NCBI RefSeq assembly: GCF_918797505.1 | Contig: NC_092797.1 | Coordinates: forward strand, 36,159,372 to 36,223,371 | Direction: 5' to 3' | DNA: 64,000 nucleotides | Origin: Bemisia tabaci | Taxonomy: Eukaryota; Arthropoda; Insecta; Hemiptera; Aleyrodidae | Shown: piece by piece, positions 54,984 through 64,000 of the stretch | Numbering within the stretch: position 1 is the first letter of the stretch | Layout of the letters: each line of letters opens with the position of its first letter | Notes under the pieces: model-generated | What the model saw: only the letters and a program-made list of their open reading frames with translations | Database searches by the model: none | Told to the model about the DNA's origin: nothing | Position numbers and translations under genes: made by a program

Positions 54984-55765
54984 ATAATACCGGTGATTTG
55001 GGTATTTTAGCCCCAAAATACCTTTAAATCGACTTTATCTTCTAGGAGTTCGACAGAATTTTTCCTTTCTTCGCTTAAATTTTTCCGTAGCACTTTTCTT
55101 CAAGAATCTGAAAAGATTTTGCTTGAGGCAGATCAAAAAACTTAAATTTGTTCGAATAGCTTTCTAGATTCACAATACACGGTCTCGTGAAGGTGCGTCG
55201 TTGACCTTGCAGTGTTGGATCGTGAATTCTCTTGTTGTGCTGCTTGCCTTTTTTGAAATCTCTGTAAATGAAAACTAAAGGGGTTGATATGTGCGAGTTA
55301 ATGACGCGCCTTATCAACACATTGTGTTGGAGTTCACTGCTTGTTTTTTGTTGAAATGATTTTTCTCCTTTTTAGAGGATAGTCGGGTTAGAATATGAGA
55401 TAGTCAAGTTAGCTAGTTGTTCCTTGACAAAGTAACTAACAAACAGCCGGCTTCTGCACGAGTGCACCAGATGGAGGTTTTTCAAAGTTGGACTTCAAAT
55501 TTGATCATATTTGATGTATCAAATTTTACGTGCAGAGAAAAATATACCACTCGCGCAATGTCTTTTTTTCCCCCTTTTTTCCTTTCTTTTTTTAAATATT
55601 AAATATGTCCCCTCAAATATCCTCTTTACTTTGATCTATTGAAAGGGTAATGAATAGCAGGGAGAAAAGGATACAAAATTTGGCTTGGTGGCCGAATGAC
55701 TCCTGAAATTTCGGATGAGGTCGGTACACAGCAAAGGACGGGAGAAGAATCAGTAGAGAGGCAAG
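54984..55765. other. No gene seen
   Basis: AT-rich, with a T/C-rich stretch at 55562-55596. Nothing recognised. Confidence 0.35.
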
Positions 55766-56018
55766 CTGCCGTGCTAAAAAAAACGCTGTATGAACATTCG
55801 AGAGTTGTCAAATTTCCCCAAATAAAACATGCATTTTTTAGGTAATTTATCCATACTGCTCCTTGAAATTGTCAGATACTTTAGATTAAATCGTGTAAAA
55901 AATTGCCCGAAAATTGTTGAAGAAAAATGTACGACAGATTCCATGAAAATTCGTATTTTATCGGAGGAAATTTGGCAACGCCTTAAGGTTCATACGGCGA
56001 TCTTCCTTAGCCCAGCAG
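55766..56018 (-). mobile_element. Family E MITE, reverse orientation
   Basis: CTGCCGTGCTAAAAAAAACG to GATCTTCCTTAGCCCAGCAG, 253 bp. The middle (CTTGAAATTGTCAGATACTT) is in the reverse sense. Moderately diverged. Confidence 0.75.
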
Positions 56019-56639
56019 CAGGGATCCGCATCGGAACAGCGTTTCGGGAGAGAGAGCAGAGAGGGGATTTTAACTCGTTCTCCTTTGAACTGCAATTTCA
56101 AAGGGGCTGACCCACTGACGACACAAATGACTTCCGGCTACTTCGGGGAAGTCCGTTCGGTTGCTTTATTTTTCTGTCTCTGCGATGACCACCGAAACTT
56201 CTCCTTGGAAACTCCGACCTCCTCGGTTCGTTTTTTATCTCGTCCATGCGTCGGTTCTAGCCGAAAATTTCACCTCTTCAACCCTATCCGCGGTAAATGG
56301 ACCAAATAAGTTAGGATAGTCTATTTGAAGATGTCCGTTGGGTTTTCTTTCGAAATTTCAATTGATTTCGAAAAACATGTGAGTAATTTTTTAGTCCTTA
56401 AAGTCATTTGATCCAAATTTGACAAAAATTCAATAAAAATTGCACAAAATTAAGTCTCTTGCGTAATGAAAATACAGTATGTCTGTTTTATGTGAGAGGT
56501 AAAGCCAAAATATAGACATTTGGCAAGTAAAATCGTACGAAAATCACGCTGGGCACACCAAAAAAGATGTGCTTGGAAGAGAAAAAAAACCGGTGGAGTG
56601 CAAAACGCCTTCAATTTGAACTGATACTCCGCACTACGT
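56019..56639. other. No gene; family F core
   Basis: GCAAAACGCCTTCAATTTGA at 56602-56621 carries the 15-bp core shared by the family F repeats. Nothing else is supported. Confidence 0.3.
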
Positions 56640-56876
56640 AGAAGTTAAAATAGTTGCCCAATTGCCCAAATTCTAGCCCAGTTTAAAAACAACGTATGTG
56701 CCTTTAGTTTCTCTACGTACATAAGTGTTTTTCCAGAAGAGCCAGAATTTATAGTTCTAAATTGCAAAATGCAGTCCAACTGGTTAACGTAAGCCCATCG
56801 ATCCAGGCCCTCACCAAGAATCGATATTTATAACGGGTTTAAATCGAGGAAAAACAACGTTGCCAACTCGCGACTA
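56640..56876. mobile_element. Remnants of two small TIR elements
   Basis: 56640-56780 ends GAATTTATAGTTCTAAATTG, then CAAAATGCAGTCCA, like the right end of the element at 32931-33067. 56797-56876 (CACCAAGAATCGATATTTAT, ACGTTGCCAACTCGCGA) matches the right half of family W at 36989-37151. Confidence 0.5.
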
Positions 56877-57569
56877 AACAAGCGCGAGGGCGACGATCGC
56901 TGTTAATCACTCGTCGGTCGCGGATTATTAACATTATTTCACAAATGAAAGAGTCCGATTAGCGGAGCTTTTCAGGGGGAGGAAAAGCATCGCTGAAAAG
57001 CCACGGTACCGGCAATCCGTTCTCATTTGCGTCCCGCGGGGGGTAGGGGTGGATGTGGGGCGGGGGGGAGGGGGTGGAAAAAACGGATTAGAGGTTCGCC
57101 GAGAGGCTGCGGCACGGTTGAAATAAGCAAACACAGTGGGAATAAGAATGAACAAGACGGAGCCGAGGGCGGGGAGGGCGGGGGAGGGCGCGGGCCGGAA
57201 TTTAAATAAGTAACAATTATGCGGAAAGAGCGGATGATGGAATGGAAAATAAATTTGAGCAGTGCAGACGCCCGGGCTCTCACGGCCGCGCTATGCGGTC
57301 GCGCGTGCCTCCGCGCGGAGCGCCGAAAACCGCGCATTCGCCGGCTTTGAAAGTGGAGAGTTACGCGGTTTGGTATCGCCGCGCCTCGGCCGGTAGAGGG
57401 CGCTGTGGAGGCTAGGATGGGGGTGGGATGGTAAATGAACTTGGTTTATTTAAGGTGTTGTAATGTGAATATTATAGCAGCCGCTAGTACGATGTTGTCG
57501 TATTAACCCTTCGTTTGAAAAAACTTCGCGGATAACGGTGAAAATCCCTGAACCTCGCGATCGACCGTG
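56877..57569. other. GC-rich patch, no gene
   Basis: About 57000-57200 is G-rich and 57265-57420 is very GC- and CpG-rich. No gene was recognised. A CpG-rich patch could mark a promoter, but no transcript evidence is visible. Confidence 0.35.
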
Positions 57570-58196
57570 CACGGAGAGAATATGAATCCGCTTAAACCAA
57601 TCTAATTTTGATCCACGCGGACAACCAAAGTGTTTGGTTATTGAAGTTTGGTATTATATTGTTATTTGAAGTTCGCATTCCGAGAAACAAATTTTCATGC
57701 GTGATGAGGTTTATTATGTTTGAACAAACATGATACGTAAAAAATATAACACATTTTTGGAAATTACCTTTACAGTGAAACAAAAACTGCTAAGAATAGT
57801 CAAGAGCCCTTACCTGAAACAAAGATTCAAATATGAACATAAATAAAAGTGAATAAATGTTTAAAGTAAGAATTCATGTTTAATAAAATTTGGAAAACGG
57901 GTGATTAAATAAAGATATCGAACATCATTTCAGGGTTATTCATTGGTACAGGACTTCCGTATTAATGAAGACGGAAAAAAGGTTAGGCGTTAGGTATCCT
58001 CTAAAATTGTGGTGCTACCCTAATCGGTTTGATGATATGCGCAAGTAGGTCGTAACTGAAATTAGGGTAGCATCGCAACAATTGGGTTGGTAACCTAATT
58101 TATTGGGGTGCTACCACAATTAATTGGGGATACTACCGTGGTTGATTGAGATACTGCCAAAATTGATAGGAAATACAATAACCTCTTTTTTCCGTG
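57570..58196. mobile_element. Family O element (CACGG...CCGTG ends)
   Basis: Left CACGGAGAGAATATG and right CCTCTTTTTTCCGTG are short inverted ends. The right subterminal region repeats a ~22-bp unit: GGGGTGCTACCACAATTAAT, GGGGATACTACCGTGGTTGA, GAGATACTGCCAAAATTGA. This is the CAC-ended class with subterminal repeats. No clear target duplication. Confidence 0.5.
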
Positions 58197-58910
58197 AAAA
58201 GAGAATTTAAATGAAAGAGTTGATGAGTACGACTTATTAAATAATATTTTGTGACAAATTTGCAACACAGAATAAATAACCGGATATTGCTGTTCTTCTC
58301 TTCGTTACTTAGAATAGGTTTTCCTACATTGAATCGAATCTGATCTTTCGGCGAATCTGATTTCCGGTGACTTAGAAACAATTTCCCGCAAGCAGACGCA
58401 GTAAATTTGAAAATTCTCAATTAGGACTGCAAATTGTTTGTTTCGGAGAGTACTTTAGAAGTGAGCCGTTTCATCCCGAATGTCCTTAAGGCGTTTTTGC
58501 CTAGGACGACAGAAGAATTATACGGATTCCTCATCGAATTGTTGGTGAATTCTGTTGCTCCCACTTTGAAAACGCTGGAGAGGCTCCCCCGTTGAGGCAT
58601 CCACATTTGCAGTATCGAGGAAGTTAATACGACGCTGCTCCCGCGGGAGCTCCTGAGATATAGGATGGGAACAAGAATGTTCGCTCCTAATTTAAAACGC
58701 TTTTCCCAGTAAAGCGCGGGAAAGGAGAGATACTGATCCACCGTCCTGGAATTTGTTAACAAAGCGTTGCCGTTAAAAATGCGCGCTTCAGAGCAGCGCA
58801 GATTTGCCAAATCGGAGGATTCTGACCATTTCAGAACCGCACTAATGGACTCTCAACTTGTTAAGAATCGATAAACGTAAGCGCGGCTTATTTCAACGGA
58901 TTTTAGGCAT
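58197..58910. other. No gene; family E scrap
   Basis: CCCGAATGTCCTTAAGGCG, then TTTTTGCCTAGGACGACAG at about 58476-58512, looks like a decayed family E right end. Nothing else was recognised. Confidence 0.3.
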
Positions 58911-59126
58911 CACTAGAAAAAACACATTGGAGACTCTTAAAAACATCGACAAGAAAAAATACTCTTGATTCAATCGGATTTTTGCTTAAATCAAGAACCA
59001 AGCCTCTTAATTTGAGCGGATTTCTTTTTGATTTAAGAAAAAATCTGATTGAATCAAGAGTATTTTTTCCTCTCAATGTTTTCAAGAGTCTGGACTCTAG
59101 ATCCCATGTGTTTTTTTTCCCCAGTG
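58911..59126. mobile_element. Family K element, copy 3, with AT target duplication
   Basis: CACTAGAAAAAACACATTGG to ATCCCATGTG, then TTTTTTTTCCCCAGTG. AT flanks both sides (58909-58910 and 59127-59128). The left arm lacks the GATCTAGAGTCC block found in the other copies. It is uninterrupted and so serves as the empty-site reference for the nested copy at 34538. Confidence 0.85.
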
Positions 59127-59143
59127 ATGAGTTTTAAAGTTCA

Positions 59144-59182
59144 CTAGGGGCTGTGCCCTCTGGCCACTGGGGGCCGTTTAAA
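59144..59182 (-). mobile_element. Helitron-like 3' terminus, copy 3 (inverted)
   Basis: The reverse complement reads GGCCCCCAGTGGCC (a hairpin), AGAGGGCACAGCCC, then CTAG and T. It aligns with the termini at 21833 and 46365. It starts 18 bp after the K element. Confidence 0.4.
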
Positions 59183-59431
59183 CGCGGATGCAAACGTTGT
59201 AGAGCAATCTTACGTTTGGTCTACATTTGAAGATATAAAATGAAAGAGATTTTAAATGCATCATCACGCAATTATTTATTTGTAGGGCTCGATAAAATGA
59301 AAACTCGGAAAACTAAGTGTCTGACTGGTGGTACGGTGCCTCAAGTCGAGTTTGTTGTGCCATCGCGGATACCGGAAGTCACAAACCGGCAGGAAAAGTT
59401 TACATGCAGTTAGTAGAATTTTTCGTAATCC

Positions 59432-59572
59432 TTGGACAATTGGACGTAGTTCTACCAAACGGAACTATGTGCATTAAGACATGAGCCCTGAGACCCATAA
59501 GAATATATGCATAACAGGGCTCACGTCATAATGCACATAGTTCCGTTTAATAGAAGTACGTCCAATTCATCC
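59432..59572. mobile_element. Palindromic element, ~57-bp arms
   Basis: The left arm (ATTGGACGTAGTTCTA, AACGGAACTATGTGCATTA, GAGCCCTG) is inverted at 59515-59571 with few mismatches, around a 24-bp loop. Weaker mirror similarity may extend outward (GTCACAAAC on both sides), so the element may be longer. Confidence 0.65.
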
Positions 59573-59958
59573 CGCGATTCTTTCACTATATTTCCTCTCT
59601 CACTCCGTTTATTTCCCATCGGATCCTTAGTTCCTTGTCTATTCCAAATCATAATCTTCGCAACCGGTGAGAGTGTAATCTCTTTAGCCCGTTTGTGACA
59701 TTCACGATGCCCAAAACTGGAAGCCAATCAGAAGGGTCGGATTTCCGGGACTCTGACAGGTTTTGGCTGTACGTGCTAAAAGCCTGGATTTCGAACTCCA
59801 CGCTCTATCCGACCAATGAGAATACAATGCTATCCGCCTGAGGCAGCCTGCGTCACTTTGAAAGCGGTGCGCTTTGATTGGTGGACGAATAGCCAATAAC
59901 GGCAACGACCTTGTTAGATCGACGAATTTAGTTTAATCTTATGACTTAGGTTTTGGTG
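59573..59958. other. No gene seen
   Basis: A B-box-like GTTCGAAATCC on the minus strand near 59785 lacks a matching A box and stems. Nothing else was recognised. Confidence 0.3.
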
Positions 59959-60160
59959 CACTGCAAATAAAAGTTACGGGCTACATAGACATACCGTCCT
60001 TACCGGGCTCAGAGGCCGAAAGTTCCGGGTGTTGGAGCCGTAGCTTCGATTACTCCGGGTGCTACGCCCGGAACTTTCGGCCTCTGAGCCCAGAACACGG
60101 ACAGTATGTGTATATAGCCCGTAAGTACGGCTTTCACAGCCGGAGTTTTTTTTTTCAGTG
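59959..60160. mobile_element. Family Q palindromic element (CACTG ends) with TG duplication
   Basis: CACTGCAAATAAAAGTTACG to GGAGTTTTTTTTTTCAGTG. The arms share ACGGGCTA, ACATACCGTCC- and GGGCTCAGAGGCCGAAAGTT, then CCGGG. TG flanks both sides (59957-59958 and 60161-60162). It is 202 bp long, and the interior repeats CCGGAACTTTCGG-type motifs. Confidence 0.85.
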
Positions 60161-60189
60161 TGGAAAATTATTCTATTGATGCCCTACGA

Positions 60190-60957
60190 CGCACAGTGGA
60201 TCGTGTCAATAGGAGAGGTCGGACAAAATTTGGACATTTTAAACGCTTATAACGTTTGTACGAAACTTTGAGATTTTAAAAGTTGTTTCATTGGTTTTCC
60301 TCGTAGAATTTTCTTCTGAAGGCACCCCTTAAAATTTAAAAAGTGACGAAATAAACATCAAAATTTGCTGATTTAGTAAAAAATGTCATGTCCGACCTCT
60401 CTAATGGAAAATTTGCATGCACATTTTTTATGGCTTCATCTGAAAGTGCTTAAAGAGCTAATTTCACAGTATTTTCTATAATTATTTCCTGATATGGGAA
60501 ATAGTATAACAAATAGATATAAAAAGTGAGAAAATGCACCGCTTAGTGATGTCATCTGGCGGCATTTCCCATGTAAACACCCGTATTTCAGCAGAATAGA
60601 TCATTTTGTCATATCTTCTCCAATAGTTGTTTCAATTCATGGACCCAGGGTATCCTTGTGTTTAGTTCACTCTGTAGTTTCCACTTAAACACAATTCATC
60701 AAATTTTAGACACCTGCAAATTCTCTATTAGAGAATTGGACATGAAATTTTTGACTAAAACCGCAAATTTTGATGTTTATTTCGTCACATTTTAAATTTC
60801 AAGGGATGCGTCTACAAAAAAAATTTACGAAAAAACTGATGAAATAACTTTAAGAGCCTCAAATCTTGATTTATGCAAAAACCGATTGAATGAAGCGTTT
60901 GAAGCTTTCGAAGATTTTGAGTCCGGACCTATCTTATTTGGACCAATGCCGTGTGCG
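60190..60957. mobile_element. A-B-A nest: two inverted family A copies around family B
   Basis: A forward A (60190-60402) starts CGCACAGTGGATCGTGTCAA and stops at ATGTCCGACCTCTCTAAT. Family B copy 2 (60403-60729) follows. A reverse A (60727-60957) starts TTAGAGAATTGGACATGAAA and ends with a decayed GTGTGCG. Both A copies lack their inner 20-bp terminus exactly at B. Confidence 0.75.
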
Positions 60958-61380
60958 ACGTGACAACGGGGATAGGAGGAATCGGAGCCGGAGGAGTGAG
61001 AGAGTGGTGACAAAGAAGCGAGGCGTTACGGAGCCGAGTGACTAATAGCGAATATAAAATTGTCCCCAGGGCGAGGCGCGGGCTGCCGGGCTCCGGGCCG
61101 GAGTCTTGCAACTGGAAAGTGAGCAATATTGGCACAGTATTGACGAGTGCCGGAGTCGCGGGCCATTGTGTACCGCCCGGCGTTAATTTACGACACACTC
61201 TCCGGCCCGGCTACCAGCTTCTCGTCTCTATCCATCAGATTCATCAGCTTCCTCTTCCTCCTTCTCCTCCTCGTCGCTTCCGGGTCCGGATCGGATCACA
61301 CACGTCTGCTACGAGAAAAAATAAGAAAAAAAAAAAAACGGAAAAAACGAGACAGGGGCTCGATCGATTATCGTAGGTAT
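60958..61380. other. GC-rich patch, no gene
   Basis: About 60960-61320 is GC-rich, followed by an A-run at 61320-61339. No gene was recognised. Confidence 0.35.
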
Positions 61381-63432
61381 AGTTTTTAAAGTTGCCAAAA
61401 AACGAGTTCCAAGAAAATCGACCGGGGCAATGGGCATGAGTCCACCGCAAAGGAACCGAGGTCTCGAGAAATATCAAGCATGCTCGTAAAAAAAAAGGAT
61501 GTCAAGTCCTTGATACGAGAGCATGGAGATGTGTCATACGAACAGTTAGGGACAAAAACGCCCAAAAATGTCAAACCGTAACGAGTTGGAACAGTTTGTA
61601 GTTTGCAGCTAAAAAAAAAAAAGTTCCGAAAAAAAGCTATTTGAAAATTCAATCGTTCATGGTGTTAAAGGCATGGAATTTGAATTGCTGTGCTGAAAAA
61701 TTGAGCTTCCATGAATTAAGACTTTTGGACGGTCATGTACACAAGTTATGTTTTTGCTGCTTTTCCGTATGCATACAAGCGCTTAAGTTCTTTGCTTTCA
61801 TTTTAAGTATTTGTTGTAACGCAAAATATCACTCGATATTGTGCCTGTCTTTGTTAAATTGAAGGAGGTGATGAAGTTATGTTTTCGGATTTCTTGTGTA
61901 ATGACGGCTGTTGGCTTTTGCGGTCAGTTCTCTCATCAATCATCTTCTCTAATATTATCGTAGTTCAGAATTTATAAAAATGTTACGTAGTAATGTGATG
62001 GAGTATTATCGGTAATTCTTTGACTTTTTCAAAATGAAGACGGAATTAATGTTTGGATGCTCCAGCTTCTCTTCTCCGGTCGCTTGTTTTTATCACTTTT
62101 TACTATCATAACAAACGTCTAGACTCAAAACATTATGATAATACAAGAGAGACCACACGCAATAGCTGTGATTAGGATTGAACTTTTTCATATCAAGTAC
62201 AGCTTTAAACAGAAATAGTTTTCTCAGTAATGCCGCATTATTTCCAGCACCACCGGTTGCATCTATATTTTTACCTCCTGTATACAACAGAAAATAACTA
62301 AGTCTCTACCCTCTGCAATTACTGGTGCTTCACTCCAATTGTGGTAGTTGGCCGCTTAGAAACTATTCCCTCCCGATCGAAGAAAAAATAATCATGTGGA
62401 TTACTATATGTGCTTTAGCTGGTGCTTTCTTGCCGTTTTTCATTAATTTATATTGGATGCCAGAATTTTTTTGTATTGACACCGCCGAGTGCACTAAAAT
62501 GCGGCCATTTAAGTGGCAATGACAGCGCCTATCAATTTTTGGCAGTTGACTAAATGGGTAAGTCTTTTTTTGTGTGTTATCAGTTCTGTTATGCAATCGA
62601 AAATTGAACTCACAGCTTAAACTTCTTTGCGTTAAAATATTGTACCTGGCAACTAGTTACATTACGCGTCGATATGTTATGAGATCTTCCGTGTCTTAAA
62701 TTTTCGAATACTATCTTGATAATACATTCATACTCCGCAAACCAATGTTTACTACAGTTTGTTTATTAGCAGGATTGTTAATTCCAATTGTCGTCAACTG
62801 TTACTTACTTTACTTTACGGGATATAAGTAGCTTGGCGATTGCTTTTCTCAGTCGTTTCAAAGCTCAATTTTTGCATTTTTGGTTTTTCATTCAAATAAC
62901 AGCTCTTCAATCATTTTGTTATTACGATTTGTCAATGATGCACCAAACATGTATATTCTTTATTATTACAGCACATATTCTTGTCTGATGTGAGTGAATA
63001 ATGTTTTTCCAATTTTCTACCTTCTATATAGACAATTTAAGCAAGTAGTATCTTACTGAGAATGTATAAGGGAAATGAGAAACAAACAAACACAATAGTC
63101 AGCAGATACTACTTTGTAATTTTTTATTTTTATTTTATTATTTATGTATTATAATTTATAAATGTATTATTATTAATGCTTGATGTAGGGTATGTCATTC
63201 GTCTTCTATTTACTATTTTATATATATTTGTTATTCAATGTGACCAAGCTCTCATAGAATCGGTAAACATTTGTTTTGTTTTCAGGTGCAGACCACATTA
63301 TATCATTGCAAACCGACATTATGGAAATCAACTAAATTTTCCTCTTCGATACTTTCATCTGGAAGCAGTTATTCCATAATGGCTGCATCGGTCAATAAAT
63401 ACAGTTTCCCAAAATATTTAAAGACACGTTAA
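61381..63432. other. AT-rich stretch, possible upstream exons of an unknown gene
   Basis: Few repeats are present. ATGG/GTAAGT at 62554-62563 is a strong donor just after a TAA-ATGG. A strong acceptor (TTTTGTTTTCAG) ends at 63284, opening a possible exon 63285-63442 that also contains ATGGCTGCATCGG (63379), a 17-codon frame ending in the TAA just before ATG 63433. None of this is confirmed. Confidence 0.2.
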
Positions 63433-63709
63433 ATGGTGTCGGGTAAGTAGACGTTTAACAAACCTGTAACGCAATTTTTGACAAGAAATAATTGTAATAT
63501 CTGCGGAAAAGTTTTGATCCAGATACTTTTCATTTTTATTGAACAAAGATGAAAAAATCAATAAAAGTCCCTGAAAATAAAAACAAATTATTGAGTATGT
63601 TATATTTGTCATACCTACCCATGTGTTTGACAAAGAGAAATTATTATTTTTGTTTTGTTTTTTTGTAGGAAAATCCGCGCGTGAAAAATTGAGATTCCTT
63701 TTGGCTCAG
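63433..63709 (+). CDS. Putative first coding exons of an unknown gene running off the right edge
   Basis: ATGGTGTCGG (63433-63442) is followed by GTAAGTAG, a consensus donor. The acceptor TTTTGTTTTTTTGTAG ends at 63668 and opens a 41-bp piece (63669-63709) closing at CAG/GTATAC. The two pieces join in frame to MVSGKSAREKLRFLLAQ. An upstream donor at 62557 (ATGG/GTAAGT) would join the same second exon in the same phase (MGKSAREKLRF), suggesting alternative first exons. I recognise no family. The start context (T at -3) is only fair. A later acceptor at about 63779 opens a 65-codon frame but its pyrimidine tract is weak. Coordinates span the intron. Confidence 0.25.
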
Positions 63710-64000
63710 GTATACATGTTTGACCATTTAGCTTATCCGTATAGTCTTGATGGTTCTGCCATAGAGGGAATTTCAGTTATTTTTGGGAATGGTTGATTTT
63801 ATACGCAATAATTCATTCAGGGATCATTCCATTGTCTTGGCGTCAAAACGAATATCATCAAAAAAACATGCAACCGTCCGAAACGACTTCCATCAAAACT
63901 TTTACAGCCATAGACAAAACTGTCCGTTTTTCTCAAAAAGGTGCCAAAACGCGCTCTCAATTCAAACATAAATCGCAAAATCTCACCGACAAAGCGGAGC

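Noticed and set aside
59780..59830. tRNA gene on the minus strand
   Set aside because: Only a B-box-like GTTCGAAATCC is present. No A box at correct spacing and no acceptor stem.

Overview
This is eukaryotic, almost certainly insect, DNA. It has no operons and is AT-rich with scattered GC-rich patches. It contains one spliced micro-exon, one intact intronless ORF and a dense layer of non-autonomous DNA transposons. My best guess is a sap-feeding hemipteran such as a whitefly. That guess rests on the general character of the repeats and on remembered resemblance; I could not search any database.

Genes. (1) On the minus strand at 5855-5899 lies a 45-bp exon with good splice sites on both sides. 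It encodes NLKSQIMTTNMWVEQ, the conserved micro-exon of insect nicotinic acetylcholine receptor (nAChR) alpha subunits. No other exon of that gene was recognised, so much of the window is probably receptor intron or flank. (2) On the plus strand at 715-1413 is an intact, intronless 232-codon class I SAM-dependent methyltransferase with a bacterial look. It lies about 4.4 kb downstream of the exon, antisense to the receptor and probably inside its next intron. It is a candidate horizontally acquired gene nested in a receptor gene. (3) At the right edge, plus strand, splice-bounded pieces at 63433-63442 and 63669-63709 join in frame and may be the first exons of another gene.

Layout. 0-9 kb: methyltransferase, receptor exon, and TIR elements including a 1.3-kb hAT-like element (6105-7440) with near-matching 8-bp target duplications. 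10-17 kb: long polypyrimidine tracts and a composite MITE. 17-25 kb: tandem and inverted repeats and a polypurine tract. 25-37 kb: a perfect 91-bp-stem palindrome (27531-27739) and a run of elements with CACTG-A(n) type ends, one nested in another. 39-41 kb: a 130-bp tandem array. 41-49.5 kb: the densest cluster of a ~250-bp MITE family (called E here), with composite and nested copies. 50-61 kb: more TIR elements and an A-B-A nest. 61-64 kb: AT-rich, few repeats, candidate exons.

The main biological picture is a probable nAChR locus heavily invaded by small DNA transposons and hosting a bacterial-type methyltransferase gene. The CACTG/CACGG-ended elements look En/Spm (CMC)-like: 2-bp target duplications are visible at several copies, and each family carries its own short subterminal motif. 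Family letters (A, B, C and so on) are my own labels.
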